Source: Candidatus Sulfopaludibacter sp. SbA3 | GTDB lineage: Bacteria; Acidobacteriota; Terriglobia; Bryobacterales; Bryobacteraceae | Assembly (NCBI GenBank): GCA_945900935.1 | Contig: CAMDKT010000018.1 | Location: forward strand, 1-23,028 | Direction: 5' to 3' | Length of the DNA stretch: 23,028 nucleotides | Shown: positions 1 to 8,296 of the stretch, piece after piece | How the letters are laid out: each line of letters starts with the position of its first letter | How positions within the stretch are numbered: the stretch's first letter is position 1 | The notes under the pieces: generated by a model | Seen by the model: the letters and a program-made list of their open reading frames with translations, nothing else | The model's database searches: none | What the model was told of the DNA's origin: nothing | Translations under genes and position numbers: made by a program

Positions 1-1924
1 TGTTTACCGTAAGTTTTCGGGAGACCTTGAAGTCGTCGAGGAAGTAGGCGGACCAGCGATTCTGGCGGGGAGCCGTGAATGGGAATCCCTCACCGGTCTC
101 GGTACCGCCAACAATCCCCTGCAGCCAACCGGCGAGCGCGTAACCGCCAGGACAACATGAGATGTTGCCACGCGGAACGTTGGCGGCGGCCCGGTCCAGG
201 ATGTTGCGCCGGTATTCGAACCCGGTTTTGAGAGTGTGCTTGCCTATGGTGACGGAGAAGTTGTCGGTGATCTGATGGGTGGTGTTGAAGTCGAAGCCGT
301 TGCCGCCGTCGCGGTCGCCCCCGATCAGGCCGCCGATCCCGGGTAATCCCATTTCTCGAGACGTGAGTTTTTGGCCATTGGTTTTGCGAATCTGGCCAAT
401 GCCGAGCGAATCGAGATCAAAGTCCGAGTTGGAACGCGGGTTCAGCGTGTTGTTGTCCGACTTGTTGATGCCATATCTAAATTCATTGACCATTCTCGAG
501 GAGATAATTTTCAGGTACTGCGCGGCGATGTTGTAATTGATCGACTTGACGTAGTACGGAAAGGTCGGGTTCAGGTCGTTTTGCGTCCAGTCGCCGCGAT
601 CCGTAATGTAACGCACGAACACCTTGTCGTTTGAACTGAAGTTATGATCGATGCGGAACATGTACTGGTTGGCATTAATTACGTTCGGAACGGAACCGCG
701 AACGTTAATGTCCAGCGGGTCGGCGGCGGCGAACTGCGGCAGGGGCATGAATTTGTTGATGTAGTCCTGTGCCGGTTTGTTGATGCGGCTGGCTGGAATA
801 ATGTTCCCCTGGAAGGGATCGCCGGAGATGGGATCGAAAACTTGGATGGGGGCCCGAATCGGGCGGCCGTTGACGATCGGCGGTGTGAGCAGCACGCCGA
901 AATTGCCGTTGCGGAAATCCTGCGGATACCAAAAGGCTTCTTGCACGACTTCGCGCTTCTCGCGGCGGGCTTCATAGTTAAAGCTCCAGAAGGTGCGATC
1001 CTTGCCGTTGTAGATCTTGGGAAAGAGAACAGGGCCGCTCAGGAATAGCCCGAACTGGTTACGTTGCAAAACATTCTTGGACGACTGGCGCGCGGTTGCG
1101 GGAATCTGGAAGTTCAAGAAGTAGTCCTTGGCGGCGAACTTGTCGTTGCGAAGGAACTCGTAAAGTGTTCCGCGGAAGCGATTGGTGCCGCTCTTGACCA
1201 CCATCTGGATGATGGCCCCGGAATTCTGACCGTATTCGGCGGAGTAGGAACTGGTTTGAACTTTGAACTCTTCGAGGGCGTCGATGGAGGGCGAGAACGC
1301 CGCAGTGTTGACGCGAGGCTCGGTGGCGATTACGCCGTCGAGGGTGACCGATTGATTCACTTCACGTTGGCCATTCGCCGAGATGGCAACGCCGTTGCCG
1401 GGGATCGGAAAGCCGCCAGCGCCATCCAGGCCCATGCGAATGCCAAATTGAACGCCGGGGATTAGCACCGCCAGCGTCGCGACGTTGCGACCATTTAGAG
1501 GCAGTTCAACAACGCGCTTATTATCAATGACGCCCCCGACAGACGATTCCTCCGTTTTCATGGTCGCGCCCTGGGCGCTGACTTCGACGATTTCGGTCGC
1601 CGATCCGACGTCCATTTTGAAATCGAGGCGGGCCTTTTGTTGGAGTTCGACCGTTACCCGGCGGCGTTCCTGGGTCTTGAAGCCCGTGGCTTCAGCAGTG
1701 ATGTTGTACTCGCCGATTTCGATCAGCGGAAATGAATAGTTGCCTTCCGAGTTCGAAGCCGCTTCGCGGACCTGACCGGTGGCGATGCGCCGAAGTTTGA
1801 CCTTTGCATTCGGGATGATTGCGCCCGATGGGTCGGAAATATTGCCTAGGATCTCGGTGGACGTTGTCTGTGAAAATAGTGCGGACGGGATTGCGAAAAG
1901 TAATGCCAAGGCGATGCGATTCAT
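1..1924 (-). CDS. TonB-dependent receptor, Oar-like, with carboxypeptidase-regulatory-like N-terminus (3' end outside window)
   Basis: The minus-strand frame is open from an ATG at 1924 to the window edge (641 codons, no stop). It starts with a signal peptide (MNRIALALLFAIPSALFSQ), followed by a beta-sandwich of the carboxypeptidase-regulatory type (ISDPSGAIIPNAKVKL, then NSEGNYSFPLIEIGEYNITA). A plug domain follows, with the LPLNGRN and LIPGV motifs and then VTLDGV. The rest is beta-strand-rich barrel. This is the family often called Oar-like TonB receptors, expanded in Acidobacteriota, and it probably takes up large or glycan-like substrates across the outer membrane; the substrate cannot be read from sequence. 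The start is supported by AAGGAGT at 1932-1938. The C-terminal part of the barrel is missing only because the window ends. Confidence 0.93.
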   Translation of the reverse strand, partial: MNRIALALLFAIPSALFSQTTSTEILGNISDPSGAIIPNAKVKLRRIATGQVREAASNSEGNYSFPLIEIGEYNITAEATGFKTQERRRVTVELQQKARLDFKMDVGSATEIVEVSAQGATMKTEESSVGGVIDNKRVVELPLNGRNVATLAVLIPGVQFGIRMGLDGAGGFPIPGNGVAISANGQREVNQSVTLDGVIATEPRVNTAAFSPSIDALEEFKVQTSSYSAEYGQNSGAIIQMVVKSGTNRFRGTLYEFLRNDKFAAKDYFLNFQIPATARQSSKNVLQRNQFGLFLSGPVLFPKIYNGKDRTFWSFNYEARREKREVVQEAFWYPQDFRNGNFGVLLTPPIVNGRPIRAPIQVFDPISGDPFQGNIIPASRINKPAQDYINKFMPLPQFAAADPLDINVRGSVPNVINANQYMFRIDHNFSSNDKVFVRYITDRGDWTQNDLNPTFPYYVKSINYNIAAQYLKIISSRMVNEFRYGINKSDNNTLNPRSNSDFDLDSLGIGQIRKTNGQKLTSREMGLPGIGGLIGGDRDGGNGFDFNTTHQITDNFSVTIGKHTLKTGFEYRRNILDRAAANVPRGNISCCPGGYALAGWLQGIVGGTETGEGFPFTAPRQNRWSAYFLDDFKVSRKLTVN

Positions 1925-1959
1925 GGATACAACTCCTTAATGTGGATTGCGGTTCATCT

Positions 1960-1988
1960 ACCGTATCACTCCTCGTGTGGGTCCGCAA
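1960..1988 (-). promoter_or_regulatory. Candidate sigma-70-like promoter for the TonB receptor
   Basis: On the minus strand, TTGCGG (1983-1988) is separated by 17 bases from TACGGT (1960-1965), about 36 bases upstream of the receptor start codon. Both boxes deviate from consensus, so this is a suggestion based on spacing and position. Confidence 0.35.
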
Positions 1989-2073
1989 GCGGAAGGGAAG
2001 GGCCTCACTTTCGGAATCGCCTACACCTATAGCAGGTCCCACGGTGACGGCGAGGACGGCGCGCGTCGATTGA

Positions 2074-2564
2074 ATCCGCGGATCGCGCGGGCTGTTCCGG
2101 TTTGATCAGACGCACCGTGTGGTAACCAACTGGGTGTACGAATTGCCGGGCCGGAATTTAAGCGGTCCCGCCAAGCATGTCATCGGCGGCTGGCAGTTGA
2201 ACGGTATTCTGAGCCTCGCCTCCGGCTTCCCATTCACGATTGGCCAAGGCGTCGGCGACCTGTCGCTGCCGAACGGCGCGGCTCGTCCTGACCAAATCAG
2301 CAATCCCGAGCTTAGCGGACCCAATCGTAAGCTCTGGTACAACACGCTGCGCGGACCCGGCGAACGTCGAGTGGATTTCTCCATGTTCAAAAACTTCGTC
2401 ATTACGGAACGCGTGCAGTTGCAGTTCCGTGGTTTGGTAACCCGAATGGCATCAGCTTCTCCAATGCCAACCAGATCACCGCCAACGGCAGCCGGGATGG
2501 CGAAATTCGCGGCATTCGGAACCCGATGCGGCGCATGCAGTTCGGGTTGAAGTTGTTCTTCTAA
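2074..2564 (+). pseudogene. C-terminal remnant of a TonB-dependent receptor, frameshifted
   Basis: Translation from about 2086 gives FDQTHRVVTNWVYELPG, then GGWQLNGILSLASGFPFTI and MFKNFVITERVQLQFRG. These are the last strands of an Oar-like TonB receptor barrel. Near 2431 the frame breaks. The family's normal ending resumes in another frame (FGNPNGISF, SNANQITANG, IRGIRNPMRRMQFGLKLFF, TAA at 2562-2564). Relatives usually carry about ten more residues between QLQFR and FGNPNG, so a small out-of-frame deletion fits. There is no start codon, signal peptide, plug or barrel N-terminus; the in-frame TGA at 2071-2073 closes the left side. It is a relic of a lost receptor, possibly from the rearrangement that placed it head-to-head with the receptor at 1-1924. 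Confidence 0.8.
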
Positions 2565-2576
2565 ATAGTCGTAGGC

Positions 2577-2614
2577 ACAAAACACCCCGCCGATTCGCCG
2601 GCGGGGTGTTTTGT
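2577..2614 (+). terminator. Strong hairpin terminator
   Basis: A perfect 16-bp stem pairs 2577-2592 (ACAAAACACCCCGCCG) with 2599-2614 around a 6-base loop. The right arm ends in a T-rich stretch (TGTTTTGT). It starts 12 bases after the receptor remnant's stop codon, so it was that gene's terminator. Its A-rich left arm also allows function in the opposite direction. Confidence 0.85.
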
Positions 2615-2638
2615 GTTTGGTGTGTTAGGCTTGTCGAA

Positions 2639-3790
2639 ATGGTTGAGCGTCCAGATAACACCTCTCCTGCATTCTCAACTCCTCTGCATGTCGGCCGGCC
2701 CAATACCGCCGGACGGGAGACCTTCCTCCGGCTCGCGGGCGAGATGTTTGATCGAGGCTGGCTGAGTAACGATGGGCCGTTAGTGCGCGAGTTTGAAAAG
2801 CGCGTCGCTGAGTACTTGGGTGTTCGTCACTGCGTCGCCATCTGCAACGGCACGATCGCGTTGGAAATTGCGATTCGCGCATTGGGAATGAAGGGCGAAG
2901 TAATCATCCCTTCGTACACATTTATCGCCACCGCTCATGCATTGCATTGGCAGCATATTACGCCGGTGTTCGCGGACATCGATCCGGTCACGCATAACTT
3001 GGATCCCGCGGCGGTCCGGCGCATGATTACGCCGCGCACAACCGGGATTATTGGAGTCCATCTCTGGGGAAGGGCCGCGCCGGTGACGGACCTCGAGGCA
3101 CTCGCCAACGAATACCAGTTGCCATTACTGTTCGATGCCGCCCACGCATTTGGCTGCGCTCTGAACCAGAAAATGATCGGCGGTTTTGGCCGCGCGGAAG
3201 TCCTTAGTTTCCACGCCACTAAGTTCTTCAACACTTTCGAAGGCGGCGCGATTGTTACTAACGACGATCAATTGGCGGAAAAAGCGCGCCTCATGCGTAA
3301 CTTCGGCTTTGCGGGGTTGGACAATGTCGTTCACCCCGGCACCAACGGTAAGATGGCGGAGGTGTGCGCCGCCATGGGCTTGGCCAATTTTGACTATGTT
3401 GACTCGTTCATCGAAACCAATCGAAGAAACTACTACGCCTACCGGGACGCGCTTACTTCATTACCGGGCATTACGGTTCTTGGCTATGACGAGACCCAGC
3501 GGAATAACTTTCAGTACGTGGTGATCGAAGTCGGGCCGGAGAGCGCGGCCAACCGCGACGAAATCGTCGCTGCGCTCAACGCCGAAAATGTACTTGCGCG
3601 CAAGTACTTCTGGCCCGGCTGCCACCGTATGGAACCGTATCGCGTCCTGTTTCCTCACGCGAGCCTACTGCTTCCGAACACGACGGCGGTTGCTGAGCGA
3701 GTCGCTGTGCTGCCAACTGGGACGACGATATCGTTGGAGCAAATTGACTTTGTCACGCGGTTGATTCGCCGGGTAGCGGCGGCGGCTTAG
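2639..3790 (+). CDS. DegT/DnrJ/EryC1/StrS-family PLP aminotransferase
   Basis: This 383-residue protein matches the usual length of sugar-nucleotide aminotransferases, which convert keto-sugar nucleotides to amino sugars for surface glycans using PLP. Visible landmarks are the RGWLSNDGPLVREFE start, CNGTIALEIAIRALG, IPSYTFIATAHA, the aspartate motif LLFDAAHAFG (D166) and the PLP lysine in SFHATKFFNTFEGG (K195). The ATG at 2639 is chosen because an in-frame GTG at 2606 lies inside the terminator stem. No convincing ribosome binding site precedes it, and only 24 bases separate it from the terminator. Its 3' end overlaps the opposing acyltransferase gene by 38 bases. The exact sugar is unknown. 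It is probably part of the glycan cluster to its right. Confidence 0.92.
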   Translation: MVERPDNTSPAFSTPLHVGRPNTAGRETFLRLAGEMFDRGWLSNDGPLVREFEKRVAEYLGVRHCVAICNGTIALEIAIRALGMKGEVIIPSYTFIATAHALHWQHITPVFADIDPVTHNLDPAAVRRMITPRTTGIIGVHLWGRAAPVTDLEALANEYQLPLLFDAAHAFGCALNQKMIGGFGRAEVLSFHATKFFNTFEGGAIVTNDDQLAEKARLMRNFGFAGLDNVVHPGTNGKMAEVCAAMGLANFDYVDSFIETNRRNYYAYRDALTSLPGITVLGYDETQRNNFQYVVIEVGPESAANRDEIVAALNAENVLARKYFWPGCHRMEPYRVLFPHASLLLPNTTAVAERVAVLPTGTTISLEQIDFVTRLIRRVAAAA

Positions 3791-4373
3791 CGCCCTTCTC
3801 AGCGAGCAGCTCTTTTTCGAAATCCAAAATCCGGCGGTTACGCTGGCCAATAATCCGCAGCGGATTTCCAGCGACAATGGCGAACTCGGGCACGCTTTTG
3901 CTCACCAGGCTAAGCGCGCCAACGGTGGCGGCTAAACCAATCGTCACGCCGGGTAGCACGACGCTGCCGCAGCCAACAACCGCGTGCTTCCTCAGCACAA
4001 CATCGCCCGTCCGGACGTTTCTATACTTATCGGGAATCGTGGGACCCGTCATGAATCCTTCTGAAAAGTCGTCCGTTGCGGTATAAAGCGTGCTTCGTGA
4101 AGCTAACCCGGTGAACGATTCGAGCTGAATCTTCCCTCCCGAACCGATCAGGCAACAATAAGAGGAGATGTGGACATGGTCTCCGAACTCGATACCTTCC
4201 GCCCCCGCGGAGATTAAACCAAAACAATCAATTCGTACATCCGAGCCGAGCGCAATGCGCTTCGGCGAGTAGAAAATCACGGATCGATTGACCGATACAT
4301 TTTCGCCCACTGAGCCAAACATCCGTTCAAGTTCATCCCTGCTATAGAGGTCTCCCAGATCATGACCGGTCAT
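3753..4373 (-). CDS. Hexapeptide-repeat acyltransferase (colanic-acid-type acetyltransferase-like)
   Basis: The 206-residue protein has a left-handed parallel beta-helix. Hexapeptide-like turns run from about VGENVSVNRSVIFYSPKRIALGSDVRID through GVTIGLAATVGALSLVSKSV. The ending VPEFAIVAGNPLRIIGQR is typical of sugar O-acetyltransferases related to WcaF and galactoside acetyltransferase. It probably acetylates a sugar in a surface polysaccharide, using acetyl-CoA. The ATG at 4373 is chosen because AGGGA lies 6 bases upstream and it overlaps the upstream glycosyltransferase by only 14 bases. Longer in-frame starts at 4397 and 4457 would overlap it more. It is the last gene of the leftward run, and its final 38 bases are antisense to the aminotransferase 3' end. 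Confidence 0.87.
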   Translation of the reverse strand: MTGHDLGDLYSRDELERMFGSVGENVSVNRSVIFYSPKRIALGSDVRIDCFGLISAGAEGIEFGDHVHISSYCCLIGSGGKIQLESFTGLASRSTLYTATDDFSEGFMTGPTIPDKYRNVRTGDVVLRKHAVVGCGSVVLPGVTIGLAATVGALSLVSKSVPEFAIVAGNPLRIIGQRNRRILDFEKELLAEKGAKPPPLPGESTA

Positions 4374-5361
4374 TAAATTCCCTAGCGGAGAGGACATGCA
4401 AATCCGACGATACTTTGGCGAGGTGAACCGAACGCAGGCGTTCGGCCAAAAATGCATTCAAGGGCGATAGTCCGGACCTGTTGAGGGCCTGTTCCAAATG
4501 AGCATAACTCTGAAAATCGGCTACGCGGTCAATTTCGGTCGTTTGCAGGAAATGGAGCACTCGGACATCAGCGGCTTCATCGGGGTAGGTATCGTGGAAC
4601 TGTTGCACATTGGGAACATTGTAACGGAGGGGCAACGGGGCCCACTCCAGGCCCTGCCGGCTGATCGCTAGACTGAGTGCGACTTGTCCTGAAAGCACGT
4701 TGCAAAATGCCGTGTTCACGGTATCAAGATCCTCGTAGATAGAGGCGCCGATTCGTCGCATCGTCTCCGCGCTTCCAATGATTACGCCCGCATTCGGATA
4801 AGGCGGACCAAACTGCAGCTGCTCCAGGTACGGCCAATCCTGCTCTTGCATCCACGGCCAAGCGAGATGCTCCATGGAGAGGATCGGCGGGCTCAAACCC
4901 GCAAGCCGAAAGATCTCCGCCCACCACTCGTGAGGCGAACGCTGTTCAAGGCAGCCTTGATAACAAAAAGGAGAGTAGTGGGCTGGTATCGCGTGGAAGC
5001 GCAGGGTCCCGACCGCTTCGTTCACCATCTCCGCCAGTGATCCGGTCACCAGAACGTCCCCGTCGAGCATCACGACCGCATCCGCTTCGAAGGCATAGCG
5101 GAAGCGTCCGAATGCGGTCGCAAAGATCCCTCGCTCTAACCACTCCTGGTCCGGCACCCAGCGCCACTCTATCGGATAGCGAATGGCCCATGGACACAGG
5201 TCTTCGATATCGACTCGCGTTGCGTCTCCAACGGTAACCACGATCTTGTAGGAGCCCGGAGATAAGCCCGAATACATCTCGATCGATGCCGCCAAGTAGT
5301 GCACACGAATCAGAAAGTCAGGAGTAGGGCTAATCGGGATGTGAATTTCTGTGCGGATCAT
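4360..5361 (-). CDS. Glycosyltransferase with DxD-type motif (GT8-like fold suspected)
   Basis: The 333-residue protein starts IRTEIHIPISPTPDFL and has an N-terminal nucleotide-sugar-binding pattern: YKIVVTVGDA, then FEADAVVMLDGDVLVTGSL, where DGD (about residues 100-102) is the metal/nucleotide-sugar motif. PPYPNAGVIIGSAETMRRIG resembles the acceptor-side segment of GT8-type enzymes. No signal peptide or membrane segment is visible, so it is probably cytosolic or peripheral. The start is uncertain: ATG at 5361 is reported, a TTG at 5385 would add eight residues, and neither has a good ribosome binding site. Its 3' end overlaps the acyltransferase. A 164-base gap separates it from the sulfotransferase. 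Donor and acceptor sugars are unknown. Confidence 0.7.
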   Translation of the reverse strand: MIRTEIHIPISPTPDFLIRVHYLAASIEMYSGLSPGSYKIVVTVGDATRVDIEDLCPWAIRYPIEWRWVPDQEWLERGIFATAFGRFRYAFEADAVVMLDGDVLVTGSLAEMVNEAVGTLRFHAIPAHYSPFCYQGCLEQRSPHEWWAEIFRLAGLSPPILSMEHLAWPWMQEQDWPYLEQLQFGPPYPNAGVIIGSAETMRRIGASIYEDLDTVNTAFCNVLSGQVALSLAISRQGLEWAPLPLRYNVPNVQQFHDTYPDEAADVRVLHFLQTTEIDRVADFQSYAHLEQALNRSGLSPLNAFLAERLRSVHLAKVSSDLHVLSAREFNDRS

Positions 5362-5525
5362 TGGAGACAAAAGTGATTTTACCAAACGATATGGAGGGGA
5401 GCGGCGGCGCGGGACGGGGAAATCTGGACCGCCTGGAATCTAAATCCAACCGCCGGCGCCGAATCCGGCGGGCCGCCTGCCTGGAACTCGGCCGGTTTTC
5501 CGATCCCCTTCCCAATCATACTGGC

Positions 5526-6548
5526 TCAAACCGGAAGCTTCGAGCCACTTGCCTCGCGGAAACGCCACAACAGTTGCCGTAGCGGCGAATCGCCAGGAAG
5601 GTAGGCTGGTATGCGCGATTCAGGAATACGAATCGCGGGAAGCCGCGTGAGAATCAACTGTTCGACCTCCTCGGCGACCGCTTGCAGGGCCGCAAATTCT
5701 CCGTCACGGTCGTAAGCCGGCGTCAGGAAATCGGAAAATTCGGCCACCACGCCTTCGGCCGCGAGGCAGGCCCTGAGCGAGGCCCACATCTCGTCCGGCC
5801 CTGGCGGGGCGGAGACGTCGACAACCGTGTCCGCACAGGCGCAATTGAGGACCGAAGCGCAGACGTATACGTAGTAAAAAAACCGGAATACTTCAATCGG
5901 ATTCGAAATCCACGGCGTCAGCGCCGGCTCCGCATCCGTTAGGGACAACGAAGTGGCGCTTGGCAGATCCCAGCCCTCAATCAGCGGCCCCATCATGGGG
6001 TGCGAGGCATTCAGTGACGCAATCAGATAAAAGCGGCTGGGGCAGTACTTGTTCGGGAACGAGTGCATGGACCGCCAAACATCCCACCAGTCGCGGCTGA
6101 TGTAGATGTGGGCCGTTGGGAAGCGATGGGCGAACCAGGAGCTGCGGAGAAACATGCGATTGGGCTGCAGGCAAGTTCGCTGGCCAAGGGAGGCCGCATG
6201 TTCAATCAGGAAACGGAAGTAGGATTCCAGTTCCGTGTGCTCGTCTCCGGGCCCAAGAATGAATCGCTCATAGGACAGTGAATCGGAGAAATGCGGTACT
6301 CCCCGGCCCGAGGTTGATATCGGATACTCGTGGTAGTAGCCCTCTGGCGTCACCGGATGACGCAACATCTTCCAAACCTCGATGCGCTTCATCTCGTCAT
6401 TCATCGACGGCTCTAAGACCGCAAGCATCTCATGGAGAGGTTCGTAGTAACACCGCCAATTCGAATTTTGGCGGACTTTGTTCCAGAAATAGGTTGTCGA
6501 TGATCGCCACAACCCGTTGATAAAGAGTATGTTTTCGGTACTCGCCAT
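5526..6548 (-). CDS. Sulfotransferase-family protein (PAPS-dependent)
   Basis: The 340-residue protein has both PAPS-binding signatures of the sulfotransferase superfamily. The 5'-phosphosulfate loop is near the N-terminus (ILFINGLWRSSTTYFWNKV; arginine 15 and the following Ser/Thr cluster). The 3'-phosphate-binding element lies mid-protein (AHIYISRDWWDVWRSMHSF). It would transfer sulfate to a sugar or other small acceptor. The ATG at 6548 sits 5 bases after the stop of the upstream gene, with GGAG directly before it. An alternative GTG at 6566 would overlap that gene. A sulfotransferase beside an aminotransferase, acetyltransferase, glycosyltransferase and methyltransferases suggests a sulfated, methylated and acetylated glycan. 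The acceptor is inference only. Confidence 0.75.
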   Translation of the reverse strand: MASTENILFINGLWRSSTTYFWNKVRQNSNWRCYYEPLHEMLAVLEPSMNDEMKRIEVWKMLRHPVTPEGYYHEYPISTSGRGVPHFSDSLSYERFILGPGDEHTELESYFRFLIEHAASLGQRTCLQPNRMFLRSSWFAHRFPTAHIYISRDWWDVWRSMHSFPNKYCPSRFYLIASLNASHPMMGPLIEGWDLPSATSLSLTDAEPALTPWISNPIEVFRFFYYVYVCASVLNCACADTVVDVSAPPGPDEMWASLRACLAAEGVVAEFSDFLTPAYDRDGEFAALQAVAEEVEQLILTRLPAIRIPESRIPAYLPGDSPLRQLLWRFREASGSKLPV

Positions 6549-6553
6549 CTCCG

Positions 6554-7246
6554 TCAGCCGTTGCACAATGCAACCAGCCAGCCCTCCTCCATGTTGGATC
6601 CGAGCACCTCAGCGCGCGGATCTTTCTGGACAAGCAACATGCTCCGGTAGTGTTTAACATGATTTACGTCGTCCAGCCAAATTCCGTAGGTCGCCTCACC
6701 CATCAGGGACCGCACAATCTCAAACTCCAGCAGCCCCAAACCGCCCGCCGAGTCCAGACAGAACAGAGGCCGACGGGAGCTGAAGGAAGGCACAATCTCG
6801 GATAGAATTCCGTCGCGGGGCGTCGTTTCACTGTCGCCGTCGCCGCCGACGGCACCGTCGAGTTCCCGGAGATAGCCGCCCACGGGGTCTGGAAGAAAGT
6901 CGATATAGAGATCCGGTTCGGGTCCGCGTTCGAGTAGTAGCGGGTCGGACTGGATAAAGGTCCGTGCAGCCTCTCTGTCGACCGATAGTCCCCACAGACA
7001 CTCGACCGCCGGAAACTGGGCCAAATTGCCGCGCGCAGTCTCGTGAAGCGTTTTTGAGACCTCGATTGTGTAGATTTTTTCGATGAAATAGCGAGCGGCG
7101 AGTTCAATCAGATACTGCGTCGAACCCAGTCCGGTGTGCGTACCGGTTTCGACACAGACTTCCGGCAGCAATCGTTCGGCCAGAGCCGCGAGCGCGGCGC
7201 GCAACTCATTGGAATCATGGACTTGAATGCGGGTGGCCGACTTCAC
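6554..7246 (-). CDS. Methyltransferase-like protein, class I Rossmann fold suspected
   Basis: The 230-residue protein has VCVETGTHTGLGSTQYL near residue 31, which resembles the SAM-binding motif I (E-x-G-x-x-x-G), and IEKIYTIEVSK, an acidic motif II at the end of the second strand. DLYIDFLPDPVGGYL and DSAGGLGLLEFEIVRSL follow. The overall pattern fits proteins related to FkbM or cephalosporin-hydroxylase-type methyltransferases, often found in glycan clusters, but I cannot assign a family firmly. Translation appears to start at GTG 7246, with no clear ribosome binding site. It lies 75 bases after the CmoB-like gene and 5 bases before the sulfotransferase, consistent with co-transcription. Confidence 0.6.
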   Translation of the reverse strand: MKSATRIQVHDSNELRAALAALAERLLPEVCVETGTHTGLGSTQYLIELAARYFIEKIYTIEVSKTLHETARGNLAQFPAVECLWGLSVDREAARTFIQSDPLLLERGPEPDLYIDFLPDPVGGYLRELDGAVGGDGDSETTPRDGILSEIVPSFSSRRPLFCLDSAGGLGLLEFEIVRSLMGEATYGIWLDDVNHVKHYRSMLLVQKDPRAEVLGSNMEEGWLVALCNG

Positions 7247-7321
7247 GTTACAAGTATCGCATAGGGTTCGGGATCTGAGAGGGGCGGAATAGGCGGGCTG
7301 AGCTTGGCGGATCGGAGGTGT

Positions 7322-8287
7322 TCAGCGATCCGTCAGCGCCAGGCGCAGCAGTTCCGGGTATTGCGCCGCCGAGAGCGGCTGTTGGAGGCGAAGTGAGGAA
7401 TAGAGATCGAGGATACTTTGCTCTTCGTCCCGCCAGACGAGCGGATTGCCCGAGGCATTGACCCGAACCGGCGGTAGAGACCCATTGGCGGCCACGGGCC
7501 GGAACGACTCGACGAAATCCATGGCGAACTTGTTCTGGTCCTGTTGCCGCATCCAGGCGTCGTCCTGCTCCGCCAAATAGCCGGGCAGAGCTCGGCATAT
7601 AAGGGCCATCCGGACGACCTCGTGCCCTTCCGGGCTTAAAAAATGATGCAGATAGCAGCAGTCCAGCGGCTGGAAGTGAAAGAACCGGAGCCAATATTCC
7701 AAACACCCGGCGGACATAAACCAATAGTCGTCGTTCCCGTAGAATCGGCCTTTTGCGTTTGCGAACATCGCTCTTTCCGGCGACAATACGCCGGCAGCCT
7801 CAATGACAGCCACGCCGCCGGTGCGCGTAAGATTCCGTAGCTGGGCCAGAGCCGCCATTGGGTCGAACATGTGATAAAGGACGCCGGAGAAGACGGTAAC
7901 ATCGAATGCCTCCACCCCGAGTTTCGCGGCATGCTCGTGAACGCGCGCGAACGGCATATTATAGAGGAACTCGACCTTTGAGTCAAGTGCCCGGCGCGCT
8001 AACTCGAAGCGTTCGCCGTTGGTGACAAGATCGCGGGAGGCGGTACTGCGATCATAGGCTACCACCCGTTTCGCGTTCCGGCGTTCGAGCAGATAACTAA
8101 TCATCCCATCCATGGTCCCGATATCGAGACAGGTTTGGCCGGCGACGTCCACCAGATCGAGCATGGCGCGAGCAACGACCACATTATCGAATGAAAAACC
8201 GGGCGTCCAAATGCCCGGAAACAGCTCCATTGTGTGGTACCACTGGCATGCCGACAGCGGCTCCGCGCGAAACTCCTCTGGCGTCAT
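7322..8287 (-). CDS. CmoB-like SAM-dependent methyltransferase
   Basis: The 321-residue protein opens with CQWYHTMELFPGIWTPGF, the conserved N-terminal signature of the CmoB-like (DUF1698) family. The SAM motif CLDIGTMDG follows (D55, G57, G61), then the acidic end of strand 2 in VVAYDR (D79), and FDVTVFSGVLYHMFDPMAAL as the post-motif. True CmoB carboxymethylates uridine 34 of tRNA. Distant homologues within glycan clusters more often methylate sugars, and the neighbours favour that here. The start codon lies 9 bases after the stop of the CpxP-like gene, so the two are very probably co-transcribed. No strong ribosome binding site is seen. The C-terminal 90 residues are lineage-specific and unassigned. 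Confidence 0.82.
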   Translation of the reverse strand: MTPEEFRAEPLSACQWYHTMELFPGIWTPGFSFDNVVVARAMLDLVDVAGQTCLDIGTMDGMISYLLERRNAKRVVAYDRSTASRDLVTNGERFELARRALDSKVEFLYNMPFARVHEHAAKLGVEAFDVTVFSGVLYHMFDPMAALAQLRNLTRTGGVAVIEAAGVLSPERAMFANAKGRFYGNDDYWFMSAGCLEYWLRFFHFQPLDCCYLHHFLSPEGHEVVRMALICRALPGYLAEQDDAWMRQQDQNKFAMDFVESFRPVAANGSLPPVRVNASGNPLVWRDEEQSILDLYSSLRLQQPLSAAQYPELLRLALTDR

Positions 8288-8296
8288 TAGACCAGT

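Noticed and set aside
644..1465. Rightward open frames opposite the TonB receptor
   Set aside because: They mirror codons of the receptor, which is open for 641 codons and has clear domains.
7248..7724. 158-residue leftward frame overlapping the CmoB-like gene
   Set aside because: It is out of frame with the methyltransferase, whose motifs are intact; its sequence is Pro/Arg/Gly-rich.
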